37,081 nucleotides of DNA, taken from Methanobacterium sp. (lineage in GTDB: Archaea; Methanobacteriota; Methanobacteria; Methanobacteriales; Methanobacteriaceae). Shown in pieces: positions 15,329-23,835 of the stretch (positions are counted from its first letter, which is position 1; every line of letters begins with the position of its first letter). A program made the position numbers and the translations under genes. The notes beneath the pieces are model-generated. The model was not told where the DNA came from. It was given only the letters and a program-made list of their open reading frames with translations, and did no database searches. Location of the stretch: contig JASEIM010000022.1 in assembly GCA_030017655.1 (NCBI GenBank), positions 1 to 37,081 of the forward strand. The letters run 5' to 3'.

Positions 15329-16903
15329 ATGGCAAAAAAAGGTTCCAACGGGGCAAATCTTGGTTTTGAACAGACACTGTGGCAGGCAGCAGACAAATTA
15401 AGGAGCAACATGGACGCTGCCGAATATAAACACGTTGTTCTGGGTTTAATTTTTCTTAAATACATTTCTGATGCATTCAGCGAGTTGCATAATAAGTTGG
15501 AGAAAGATAAATTTGCAGATCCTGAAGATCCTGATGAATACAGGGCTGAAAATGTTTTTTGGGTCCCACCAGAAGCTCGCTGGGATTATTTAGAAGGAAG
15601 AGCAAAGGATCCAGAAATTGGGAAGCTTATTGACGATGGTATGCATGCAATAGAACGTGACAACCCTGATCTTAAGGGAGTGCTCCCCAAAGACTATGCA
15701 AGGGAAGCGCTGAGCAAACCGAGATTAGGAGAACTGATCAGTTTAATTGGAACAATTGGACTTGGAGATAAGGAAAGCAGAAAAAAAGACCTCCTAGGAA
15801 GGGTTTATGAATATTTCCTGGGTCAGTTCGCCGCTGCTGAAGGTAAAAAAGGAGGGCAGTTTTACACTCCAATGAGCATCGTTAAAATCCTTGTTGAAAT
15901 GATAGAACCATATGAGGGAAGAGTTTTTGACCCCTGTTGCGGCTCCGGAGGAATGTTTGTCCAGAGTGAGAAGTTCGTTGAATCTCATGGTGGAAAGCGG
16001 ACAAAGCTTTCCATATTTGGACAGGAATCCAACCAGACAACATGGAGACTGTGCAAGATAAACCTTGCAATAAGAGGAATTGACGCAAATATCCAGTGGG
16101 GAGACAGTTTTCACCAGGACATGCATAAAGACCTGAAAGCCGATTATATACTGGCAAACCCACCATTTAACGATAAAGACTGGAGAGGAGAACTCTTAGA
16201 AAACGATGTACGCTGGCAATACGGTGTGCCGCCTAAAAGGAACGCCAACTTTGCCTGGGTGCAGCACTTCATTCACCATTTAAACCCTACAGGAATCGCG
16301 GGTTTTGTCTTGGCCAACGGTTCGATGTCTGCCGGCGGACAGGAAGGTAAAATAAGAGAAAAAATCGTTGAAAAAGACCTTGTGGACTGTATGGTTGCTT
16401 TACCATCGCAGTTATTTTATAATACCGGAATTCCCGCCTGTTTATGGTTTGTTACACGAGAAAAAGCAAACAGTAAATTTAGAGATAGGAGTGGGGAAGT
16501 TCTCTTCATTGATGCCCGTAAAATGGGAGAAATGATCGATAGAACTCACCGAGAATTAAATGATGAAGATATAGCAAAAATTGCAGATACTTACCATGCC
16601 TGGAGAGGTGAAGCCGTCGAACACGAAGTGTTCGGTGCATCGAAATCAGAGATTTCGAAAGGCGGAGAATATGAGGATGTTAGAGGTTTCTGCAAGTCTG
16701 TAAAGCTTGATGAGATAAGGAAGCACGGACATATCTTAACTCCCGGAAGGTACGTTGGGGTGGAGATTGAGGAAGAAGATGATGAAGTTTTTGATGAAAA
16801 GATGAAGAAGCTCACAGCAGAGCTTGGAGCTCAGTTTAAGGAGTCTGAGAAATTAGAAAAGGATATTAAGGAAAATCTAAAGATGATAGGTTATGAAATT
16901 TAA
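15329..16903 (+). CDS. hsdM: Type I restriction-modification methyltransferase subunit HsdM
   Basis: 524 residues, N6-adenine DNA methyltransferase. The HsdM N-terminal helical domain (FEQTLWQAADKLRSNMDAAEYKHVVLGLIFLKYIS) is followed by QFYTP, the SAM motif I FDPCCGSGGMF (~residue 200) and catalytic motif IV NPPF (~277), then a C-terminal helical tail that would contact HsdS. An ATG at 15317 is in frame, but the SD GGAGG (15319-15323) falls inside its first codons and is correctly spaced for the ATG at 15329 (MAKKGSNG), so I use that. Its last 11 bp overlap the DUF4062-ATPase gene, showing tight coupling to that accessory gene instead of hsdS. Confidence 0.95.
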   Translation: MAKKGSNGANLGFEQTLWQAADKLRSNMDAAEYKHVVLGLIFLKYISDAFSELHNKLEKDKFADPEDPDEYRAENVFWVPPEARWDYLEGRAKDPEIGKLIDDGMHAIERDNPDLKGVLPKDYAREALSKPRLGELISLIGTIGLGDKESRKKDLLGRVYEYFLGQFAAAEGKKGGQFYTPMSIVKILVEMIEPYEGRVFDPCCGSGGMFVQSEKFVESHGGKRTKLSIFGQESNQTTWRLCKINLAIRGIDANIQWGDSFHQDMHKDLKADYILANPPFNDKDWRGELLENDVRWQYGVPPKRNANFAWVQHFIHHLNPTGIAGFVLANGSMSAGGQEGKIREKIVEKDLVDCMVALPSQLFYNTGIPACLWFVTREKANSKFRDRSGEVLFIDARKMGEMIDRTHRELNDEDIAKIADTYHAWRGEAVEHEVFGASKSEISKGGEYEDVRGFCKSVKLDEIRKHGHILTPGRYVGVEIEEEDDEVFDEKMKKLTAELGAQFKESEKLEKDIKENLKMIGYEI

Positions 16904-18362
16904 ATTATTCATTAGTGGAAATCAGAATGAATTAAAGGAAGAACGCTTTGTAGTTAAAGAAGCAATAACCAACAATCATATTTTAAATGATTTTTTTGAT
17001 GTTTTCCTTTTTGAAGATTTGCCTGCAAAGGGTAAAGACCCTGTTTCCACCTATATTGACGAAGTGGAAAAGAGCGATATTTATATTGGGATTATTGGTA
17101 ATGTTTATGGAGAACCCAATGATGCTGGCTTATCCCCAACTGAACTTGAATTTCAAAGTTTTATTAAAGCAAATCCGCATAATGAAAGACTTATTTTTAT
17201 AAAAGGAAAATCAGACGCAGATAGGGAAGAGAATACCCAAAAATTTATCCAAAAAGTAAAGAATTTAGCTACTTACAAGCGATTTGATGATTTAAATGAT
17301 TTAAAAAGTTATGTTGAAGACAGTCTTACATTATTTCTGTATGATAAACACATAATACGCATAGAACCTTTTGATTTATCAATATGTGCTGAAGCGAGTT
17401 ATGATGATATTGATGAAGATGCAGTTAAGGATTTCCTTGAAAAGAGAGCCACTGAATTAAATCTTGGCGTTCCATCAAGGCCAGTGAAAGATTTTCTTGT
17501 TGATATTTTAAATGTTGTAAAAGAAGTTGATGGTGAATTTAAACCCACAAATACAGGTATGCTCTTTTTTGGGAAAGATTCCGCTGAATTTATCCCTCAA
17601 AGCGAAATCAAAATGGCGCGTTTTAACGGAGTAACAAGACTCCAAACCATCGACAGCAAGGAGATAAGCAGAAGGATATATGAAATGCTGGATGAGGCAG
17701 AAATCTTTTTTAAAAGAAACACCCGCCTTGCAAATAAAATTGTAGGATTTAAACGTGTAGATATACCAGAATATCCATACGAAGCTGTTAGAGAGGCTTT
17801 AATTAATGCAATAGCCCACAGAGACTATGATCGTGAGGAATCACAGATCATGTTTTCCATTTTTGATGATAGAATTGAGATAAGCAATCCCGGCGGGCTT
17901 TTACCCGGTTTAAACATCCGCAAGCTTGAAGGGAAACATGCCACCAGAAATAAGAAAATATGTTCCATTTTTAAAGAAACTAAATATATGGAACGTTACG
18001 GCACCGGAATTATAAAGATGAAGAATTTGATGAGAGAACACGGCCTTGAAGAGCCGGAATATGAAGAAGAAGGAGATTTCTTCGTTGTTCGGTTCTATGG
18101 TCCAGGCGATAATATTCTTGATCTGGTTTCAAGCATTCCTGATGAGCAGATGACTGATTTAAAAGGGTTGGGATTGAATGATAGGCAGATAAAGGCCCTT
18201 GAGATGATGGTTAATGAAAATATGACTTTTACCAATAGTTTATATCAAAAAACATTTAATTTGGAGAGAAGAACTGCTTCAAGAGATCTTAAAAAATTAT
18301 TAGATCTTAAACAGATTCGTAGGATTGGATCAGGAAGAGCAACAAAATATAAGGCAAGTTAA
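16893..18362 (+). CDS. DUF4062 - GHKL ATPase (RecG-like/AlbA-type) - wHTH protein in RM operon
   Basis: 489 residues. Residues 1-~140 are a DUF4062 domain (KLFISGNQNELKEERFVVKE, VEKSDIYIGIIGNVYGE, LSPTELEFQSF), thought to be related to TIR-like folds. Residues ~165-405 are the ATPase module normally joined to an AlbA_2/Schlafen domain: PTNTGMLFFGKD, YPYEAVREALINAIAHRDYD (N-box, His ~309), DDRIEISNPGGLLPG, ERYGTGIIKM. Residues ~415-489 are a winged helix (LNDRQIKALEMM ... NLERRTASRDLKKLLDLKQI). The N-terminal AlbA_2 domain expected before this module is replaced by DUF4062. It starts 11 bp inside hsdM. A role as regulator, anti-restriction guard or abortive effector of the RM system is inference. 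Confidence 0.85.
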   Translation: MKFKLFISGNQNELKEERFVVKEAITNNHILNDFFDVFLFEDLPAKGKDPVSTYIDEVEKSDIYIGIIGNVYGEPNDAGLSPTELEFQSFIKANPHNERLIFIKGKSDADREENTQKFIQKVKNLATYKRFDDLNDLKSYVEDSLTLFLYDKHIIRIEPFDLSICAEASYDDIDEDAVKDFLEKRATELNLGVPSRPVKDFLVDILNVVKEVDGEFKPTNTGMLFFGKDSAEFIPQSEIKMARFNGVTRLQTIDSKEISRRIYEMLDEAEIFFKRNTRLANKIVGFKRVDIPEYPYEAVREALINAIAHRDYDREESQIMFSIFDDRIEISNPGGLLPGLNIRKLEGKHATRNKKICSIFKETKYMERYGTGIIKMKNLMREHGLEEPEYEEEGDFFVVRFYGPGDNILDLVSSIPDEQMTDLKGLGLNDRQIKALEMMVNENMTFTNSLYQKTFNLERRTASRDLKKLLDLKQIRRIGSGRATKYKAS

Positions 18363-18916
18363 AAGTCATGTCCCATTAACCAGAAAAATGTCCTATTTAA
18401 TGACCTATTTTTTAATGGCTCATTAAATGTTAAAATGTCCTATTAAATGTCCCAATAATATTTAGGTGAGACAAAAAACTGCATTATGAGACGAATGATG
18501 AAAATTAAGAAATGGCGCGAAAACCATATTTTTGGCGCGTATTCCGGCACATAAAATGAAATGTGAAAATATGGCGGCATGGAAAATAAAATTTGAATAC
18601 AGAGCAGCAATTTATTTGGTGCATTTACGGTAAAAATGGTGCAATTCATGGTGCAAAAAATCAATATATGGCGCATAAAGTGGCGCACAAAAATGACACA
18701 CAAAATTACATGAAAAATATGAGACAAAAAGTTGAATTCAATATTTCAGTGCTGCAATGGTGTATAGAATTCAATTTTGGTGCATATAACCAATAAAATC
18801 AACAATTGCATTAAACTGACCATAAACACATTAAAAACATTGTATTAGCTTAATAACACAATTTAGAATTAAAAGGCTTTAAAAAGAGATTAAGAAAAAT
18901 ATTGGTGGCTTGATTT
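18363..18916. repeat. Intergenic motif array within RM locus (about 18 elements)
   Basis: This 554-bp gap has no credible gene. It contains repeated short elements starting with (A/G/T)TG: ATGTCC(C/T)ATTAA near 18368-18458, (A/G)TGAGAC at 18466 and 18486, and (N)TGGCGC/TGGTGC from 18512 to 18686, with weaker copies to 18783. Start points 18368, 18388, 18400 / 18415, 18435, 18447 / 18466, 18486, 18498 / 18512, 18532, 18544 / 18616, 18636, 18648 / 18668, 18680 show a recurrent 20-bp then 12-bp step. A decayed tandem repeat or a protein-binding array are both possible. Short ORFs on either strand here are artefacts of the repeats. Confidence 0.6.
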
Positions 18917-19429
18917 ATGAGTTATGAATTTGAAGAAGTTCAACCAGAAGAAATAAAGAGAAAGGTTGAAAATGCCATTAAAACGTTTATAAAAGAAGAT
19001 GGTGTCCTTTTAAATATTAATGCCAGTGAAAGATCAATCGCTCATAAATTTGCCGAACATCTGCAAAGAGAATTCAAGGAATGGAATGTCGATTGCGAAT
19101 ATAACAAAGATAGTCATGATCTAACTGAATTAGATAGTAAACGACTTAATTCATGGAATACAGAGTGTAAAGGAATGGAAGAAAAGAAAAAAGGTACAAC
19201 TGTTTATCCCGATATTATAATTCATCATAGACTTACTCAAGAAAATTTAGTAGTTATTGAAATTAAAAAGACATCCAATAGAGATGATGGATCTTGCGAT
19301 AGAAAGAAGCTATGTGCCTTTATTAGAGAGTTAAAATACCATTATGGTCTTTTTATTAATTTTAAAGTTGGTAATTCTATTGGTATCCAAGAATTAGAGT
19401 GGTTTACAAAAGAAGAGTGTAAAACATGA
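18917..19429 (+). CDS. Small PD-(D/E)XK nuclease-like protein
   Basis: 170 residues. A helical N-terminal part (EEIKRKVENAIKTFIKEDGVLLNINASERSIAHKFAEHL) leads to a charged middle and then YPDIIIHHR...NLVVIEIKKT, giving Asp99 ... Glu115-x-Lys117, the restriction-endonuclease-like catalytic pattern. Arg/Glu residues upstream (NINASERSIAHKFAEHLQRE) fit the E/R helix often preceding it. The SD GGTGG is 8 nt before the ATG. The stop overlaps the hsdS start by 4 bp (ATGA), so it is co-translated with the specificity subunit. Its base composition is more AT-rich than hsdR. I do not recognise a named family; it may be an extra nuclease or a structural accessory of the RM complex. Confidence 0.75.
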   Translation: MSYEFEEVQPEEIKRKVENAIKTFIKEDGVLLNINASERSIAHKFAEHLQREFKEWNVDCEYNKDSHDLTELDSKRLNSWNTECKGMEEKKKGTTVYPDIIIHHRLTQENLVVIEIKKTSNRDDGSCDRKKLCAFIRELKYHYGLFINFKVGNSIGIQELEWFTKEECKT

Positions 19430-20697
19430 CTGAAAAATTTAAAGAAACATTTATAGGATCAATACCTCAAGAATGGGATACTGACAAACTTGAAAATCTT
19501 TGTAAAATCATTACTGATGGCTCTCATTTTTCACCTAAAGAATATACTGGTGAAAATGGAAAAATAATAGCTACAGTAAAAAATATGGATGATTTTGGCT
19601 TTAATATTAATTCTTGCAAAAGGATATGTGTTAAAGATTATGAAACTTTAGTTAAAAATGGCTGTAAGCCAGAGAAAGGAGATGTATTATTCTCAAAAGA
19701 TGGAACTATAGGTCTGACTTTTGTCTATGATGATGAAATAGAATTAGTTTTACTTTCATCCATTGCTATTTTAAAAGTTAATGACAGAATTAACCCTTAT
19801 TTTTTAAAATATTATCTTCAAGATAAAAAAACGCAAGATCTTATAAAATCAGGGCATACATCAGGTTCAGCATTGCCTAGAATTGTATTAAAAGATTTAA
19901 AATTGCTAGAGGTTGTAGTTCCCCCAATTAATGAACAAGAGCTAATCATTAAACATCTTTTAGCGCTAGACCAAAAAATCGAACTCAACCAGAAAATGAA
20001 CCAGACCCTCGAAAAAATCGGGCAGGCAATTTTCAAGCACTGGTTCATGGACTTTGAATTCCCTGATGAAGACGGCAGGCCGTATAAATCAGGCGGCGGC
20101 GAAATGGTTGATTCTGAGCTTGGAGATATACCTAAAGGTTGGAAAATTGTAAAAGTTGGGGATTTAATAGAATTAATTTATGGTAAGGGTCTTACTAAAA
20201 ATAAAAGAAACCCAGGAGAGATTCCAGTATATGGTTCAAATGGAATTACTGATTATCATAATGAAGCTTTTGTAAACGGACCAGGATTAATTATTGGTCG
20301 AAAAGGGACTGTTGGCAAAATTCACATATCCTATGGGGATTTTTGGCCAATTGATACAACATATTTTGTTAAATCAAAAATAGATTCAATAATGATTTTT
20401 TGGTATTATCTTTTAAATTCTTTAAACTTAGATAAAATGAATGTACATAGTGCTGTTCCTGGTTTGAATAGGAATGATGTTTACGAAATTTTAATAGCAA
20501 TACCTAATGATAACTTATTTTACAAAATTGAAGAAATATTAAAATCTTTACATGATAAAATAGATCAAAATGATAAACAAAGCGAAAATTTATCCCAAAT
20601 TCGCGATTCACTCCTCCCCAAACTCATGTCAGGCAAAATCAGACTAAACAAACCAATTAATTCTAATCAGGAATTATCTAAAGAATTAGAGGCATAA
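19426..20697 (+). CDS. hsdS: Type I restriction-modification specificity subunit HsdS
   Basis: 423 residues with two target recognition domains. TRD1 (~residues 1-175) begins GSIPQEWDTDKLENLCKIIT and TRD2 (~225-385) begins GDIPKGWKIVKVGDLIELIY, the usual tandem pattern. The central conserved helix (LALDQKIELNQKMNQTLEKIGQAIFKHWF) and the distal helix (LHDKIDQNDKQSENLSQIRDSLLPKLMSG) separate HsdM contacts and set the spacer of the bipartite DNA target. The TRDs are AT-rich while the conserved segments (19970-20150, 20590-20650) are richer in G+C, a sign of TRD exchange. Start is coupled to the nuclease-like gene (ATGA) and the stop is 1 bp before hsdR. Confidence 0.93.
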   Translation: MTEKFKETFIGSIPQEWDTDKLENLCKIITDGSHFSPKEYTGENGKIIATVKNMDDFGFNINSCKRICVKDYETLVKNGCKPEKGDVLFSKDGTIGLTFVYDDEIELVLLSSIAILKVNDRINPYFLKYYLQDKKTQDLIKSGHTSGSALPRIVLKDLKLLEVVVPPINEQELIIKHLLALDQKIELNQKMNQTLEKIGQAIFKHWFMDFEFPDEDGRPYKSGGGEMVDSELGDIPKGWKIVKVGDLIELIYGKGLTKNKRNPGEIPVYGSNGITDYHNEAFVNGPGLIIGRKGTVGKIHISYGDFWPIDTTYFVKSKIDSIMIFWYYLLNSLNLDKMNVHSAVPGLNRNDVYEILIAIPNDNLFYKIEEILKSLHDKIDQNDKQSENLSQIRDSLLPKLMSGKIRLNKPINSNQELSKELEA

Positions 20698-20698
20698 A

Positions 20699-23600
20699 AT
20701 GAGTTCAAATTTAGATGAAGACGCAATTGAAATAGCAGCCCTCGAAATCCTCGATGAATTAGGATACGAAATCGCATACGGCCCCGACATCTCGCCAGAC
20801 GGAAAATTCTCCGAAAGAGAACTCTACTCAGACGTTGTCCTCGTTGAAAGACTGCGAAATGCCATCTACAAACTAAACCCAGAAATTCCGCCAATTGCAA
20901 AAGAAGAAGCCGTCAAAAAAATTCTAAGAACAGAAAACCCCCATCTACTTGTTAACAATGAAAGATTCCATAAAATGCTTGTAAACGGCGTTATCGTGGA
21001 ATACAGAAAAGACGAAGGCACAGTCCACGATATTGTACACATTTTTGATTTTGAAGACCCACAAAACAACGACTTCCTGGCCGTTAACCAGTTCACAGTT
21101 ATTGAAAATAACAACAACAGAAGGCCGGACATCATTTTATTCGTTAATGGCCTGCCCCTTGTCGTTGTGGAACTTAAAAACCCCGTAGATGAAAAGGCAA
21201 CCATCAAAAAAGCCTTCAACCAGATCGAAACCTACAAAGAACAGATCCCCTCATTATTCCAGTTCAACGAGATTTGCATTATAAGTGACGGAATCGAGGC
21301 AAGAGCCGGGACAATAACCTCCAAATGGGAACGTTTCATGCCCTGGAAAACCATCGAGGGCGAAAAAGAAGCAGTAAAAGTAATGCCCCAGATGGATGTT
21401 CTCTTCCGCGGGATGTTCCAAAAAGAAGTTCTGCTTGACATCATAAGACATTTCATCGTTTTTGAAAAGGAAAAGAAAAAAATCACCAAAAAAATCGCTG
21501 CATACCACCAGTACCACGCTGTAAACAAGGCAATTAACGCCACAATTAAAGCATCATGCCCACACGGCGATAAAAGGTGCGGGGTGATCTGGCACACCCA
21601 GGGGTCAGGTAAAAGTCTTATAATGGCATTTTACACCGGAAAACTTGTTTTATCCCTTGAAAACCCCACAATCGTGGTCATAACCGATAGAAATGACCTC
21701 GACGACCAGCTTTTCGGCACTTTCAGCAGCTGCCAGGATTTATTAAGGCAGGAACCAGTGCAGGCCGATTCAAGGGAACATCTGCAGGAACTTTTAGCCG
21801 TCTCATCCGGCGGAGTTGTTTTCACCACCGTCCAGAAGTTTTTCCCAGAAAAGAAAGGAAAGAAATACCCGGAACTTTCTAATAGGCGAAATATTATCGT
21901 TATTGCCGATGAAGCCCATAGAAGCCAGTATGATTTTATAGACGGCTTTGCAAGGCACATGCGCGATGCACTGCCTAATGCCTCTTTTATTGGTTTTACT
22001 GGAACTCCCCTTGAGCGCGGCGATAAAAATACAGTTAATGTGTTCGGTAATTATATTGATATTTACGATATAGAACAGGCGGTTGAAGACGGGGCAACTG
22101 TAAGGATATTCTACGAAAGCAGACTTGCAAAGCTGGAATTTAAGGAAGATAAACGGCCTACAATTGACCATGACTTTGAATATGTAACTGAAGGGGAAGA
22201 AATAGCAAGGAAGGAGAAATTAAAGAGTAAATGGGCCAGATTTGAAGCTATAGTCGGGAATGAGAAAAGGATTAAACGCGTGGCCCAGGATATTGTGGAA
22301 CACTTCCAAAACCGGCTGGATGCAATGGAAGGAAAAGGAATGGTTGTCTGCATGAGCCGCCGTATCTGTGTTGACCTCTACAATGAAATAATTAAATTAA
22401 AACCAGAATGGGAAGATGAAGAGGACGATAAAGGCTTCCTTAAGGTCATTATGACTGGAAGTGCAAGCGATCCAGTAGATTGGCAGCAGCACATAAGAAC
22501 AAAACAGAGAAGAAAAGAATTAGGAGATTTATTTAAAGATCCAAATACTGACTTTAAACTTGCAATTGTACGGGACATGTGGCTTACCGGATTTGACGTT
22601 CCAAGCCTGCATACAATGTATATCGACAAACCAATGAAGGGACACGGCTTAATGCAAACAATTGCCCGAGTTAACCGCGTCTATAAAGATAAACCCGGGG
22701 GACTTATTGTTGATTACCTTGGAATTGCGGCAGAACTTAAAAATGCGCTCTCCCAATACACCGAAAGCGGAGGAAAAGGAAAACCAACCCTTGATCAAGA
22801 AGAAGCAGTTGCAGTGATGCTTGAAAAATACGAAATAGTCCAGAACATGTTCTTTAATTTTGATTACAGCGATTATTTCACTGCAAAAGTTTTGGATAAG
22901 ATGCAGATTATCAGAAATGCTGAAGAACACATACTCGCACAAGATGATGGTGAAAAGAGGTTCTTGAAATATGTTAATGAGTTGTCAAAGGCATTTTCTC
23001 TTGCTGTTCCCCATGAAAAGGCCCTTGAAATTCGTGATGATGTTGGGTTTTTCCAAGACGTTAAATCAAACCTCGCCAAATTCTCCACAAGTACAGAAAA
23101 GTCTGGGGAAGAACTGGACTCAGCCATCAGGCAAATTGTTTCAGGGGCAATTGTATCTGATGAAGTTATTGATATCTTTGAAGCTGCTGGAATTCAAAAG
23201 CCCGACATTTCAATTCTCTCAGATGAATTCCTGCTTGAAGTAAAGGGCATGGAACATAAAAATCTTGCAGTAGAGCTACTCAAGAAGCTATTAAATGATG
23301 AGATTAAAACCCGTAAGAGAAAAAATGTAATTGAGGCCAGATCATTTGCTGAAATGCTTGAAAAATCAATTATAAAATACCACAATAAAAGCATAGATGT
23401 TATAAAGGTAATTGAGGAGTTAATGGAACTTGCAAAGAAAATGAGGGAAGCAAGAGACAGGGGGAAAGAATTAAACCTCACAGAATATGAAATTGCATTT
23501 TACGATGCTCTAGGAGTTAATGATAGTGCTGTAAAGGTTTTAGGCGATGAAACACTTAGAGAAATCGCAATAGAGCTTGCTAAAACTATAAGGAACAATA

Positions 23601-23767
23601 TAACCATTGACTGGACTTTAAGGGAGAATGTTCAGGCCAAGCTCAGGGTTGCAGTTAAAAGGATTTTAAGAGCATATGGATATCCGCCGGATAAACAGAA
23701 GAAAGCCGTTGAAACTGTTTTAGAACAGGCTAATTTGATTTGCAGGAATCTTGCTGAAGCCAAATAA
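20699..23767 (+). CDS. hsdR: Type I restriction endonuclease/translocase subunit HsdR
   Basis: 1022 residues. N-terminal nuclease: RPDIILFVNGLPLVVVELKN (~residues 140-160; Asp ... Glu-x-Lys). SF2 motor: Walker A TQGSGKS (~300), DEAH box (~403), FTGTPLERGD (~432), motif V/VI DMWLTGFDVPSLHTMYIDKP and GLMQTIARVNRVYKDKPGG. A helical C-terminal domain follows. It binds HsdM2S, translocates DNA and cuts it far from unmethylated target sites. All key residues are present, so it looks active. It is translated directly after hsdS (1-bp gap). The first third has a C-rich third-codon usage unlike hsdS TRDs and the small nuclease gene. Confidence 0.95.
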   Translation: MSSNLDEDAIEIAALEILDELGYEIAYGPDISPDGKFSERELYSDVVLVERLRNAIYKLNPEIPPIAKEEAVKKILRTENPHLLVNNERFHKMLVNGVIVEYRKDEGTVHDIVHIFDFEDPQNNDFLAVNQFTVIENNNNRRPDIILFVNGLPLVVVELKNPVDEKATIKKAFNQIETYKEQIPSLFQFNEICIISDGIEARAGTITSKWERFMPWKTIEGEKEAVKVMPQMDVLFRGMFQKEVLLDIIRHFIVFEKEKKKITKKIAAYHQYHAVNKAINATIKASCPHGDKRCGVIWHTQGSGKSLIMAFYTGKLVLSLENPTIVVITDRNDLDDQLFGTFSSCQDLLRQEPVQADSREHLQELLAVSSGGVVFTTVQKFFPEKKGKKYPELSNRRNIIVIADEAHRSQYDFIDGFARHMRDALPNASFIGFTGTPLERGDKNTVNVFGNYIDIYDIEQAVEDGATVRIFYESRLAKLEFKEDKRPTIDHDFEYVTEGEEIARKEKLKSKWARFEAIVGNEKRIKRVAQDIVEHFQNRLDAMEGKGMVVCMSRRICVDLYNEIIKLKPEWEDEEDDKGFLKVIMTGSASDPVDWQQHIRTKQRRKELGDLFKDPNTDFKLAIVRDMWLTGFDVPSLHTMYIDKPMKGHGLMQTIARVNRVYKDKPGGLIVDYLGIAAELKNALSQYTESGGKGKPTLDQEEAVAVMLEKYEIVQNMFFNFDYSDYFTAKVLDKMQIIRNAEEHILAQDDGEKRFLKYVNELSKAFSLAVPHEKALEIRDDVGFFQDVKSNLAKFSTSTEKSGEELDSAIRQIVSGAIVSDEVIDIFEAAGIQKPDISILSDEFLLEVKGMEHKNLAVELLKKLLNDEIKTRKRKNVIEARSFAEMLEKSIIKYHNKSIDVIKVIEELMELAKKMREARDRGKELNLTEYEIAFYDALGVNDSAVKVLGDETLREIAIELAKTIRNNITIDWTLRENVQAKLRVAVKRILRAYGYPPDKQKKAVETVLEQANLICRNLAEAK

Positions 23768-23835
23768 CTTAATTAATTCTTTTTGATATATTCAAGGGAA
23801 TAAAACTAAAATCAACTTTTAACATAAGAAGAACT

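Noticed and set aside
18443..18796. Short ORFs on both strands in the motif array (94 and 67 codons)
   Set aside because: They have no SD, odd composition (Cys/His/Phe-rich or Asn/Gln-rich), and arise from repeated ATGGYGC elements that step by 20/12 bp.
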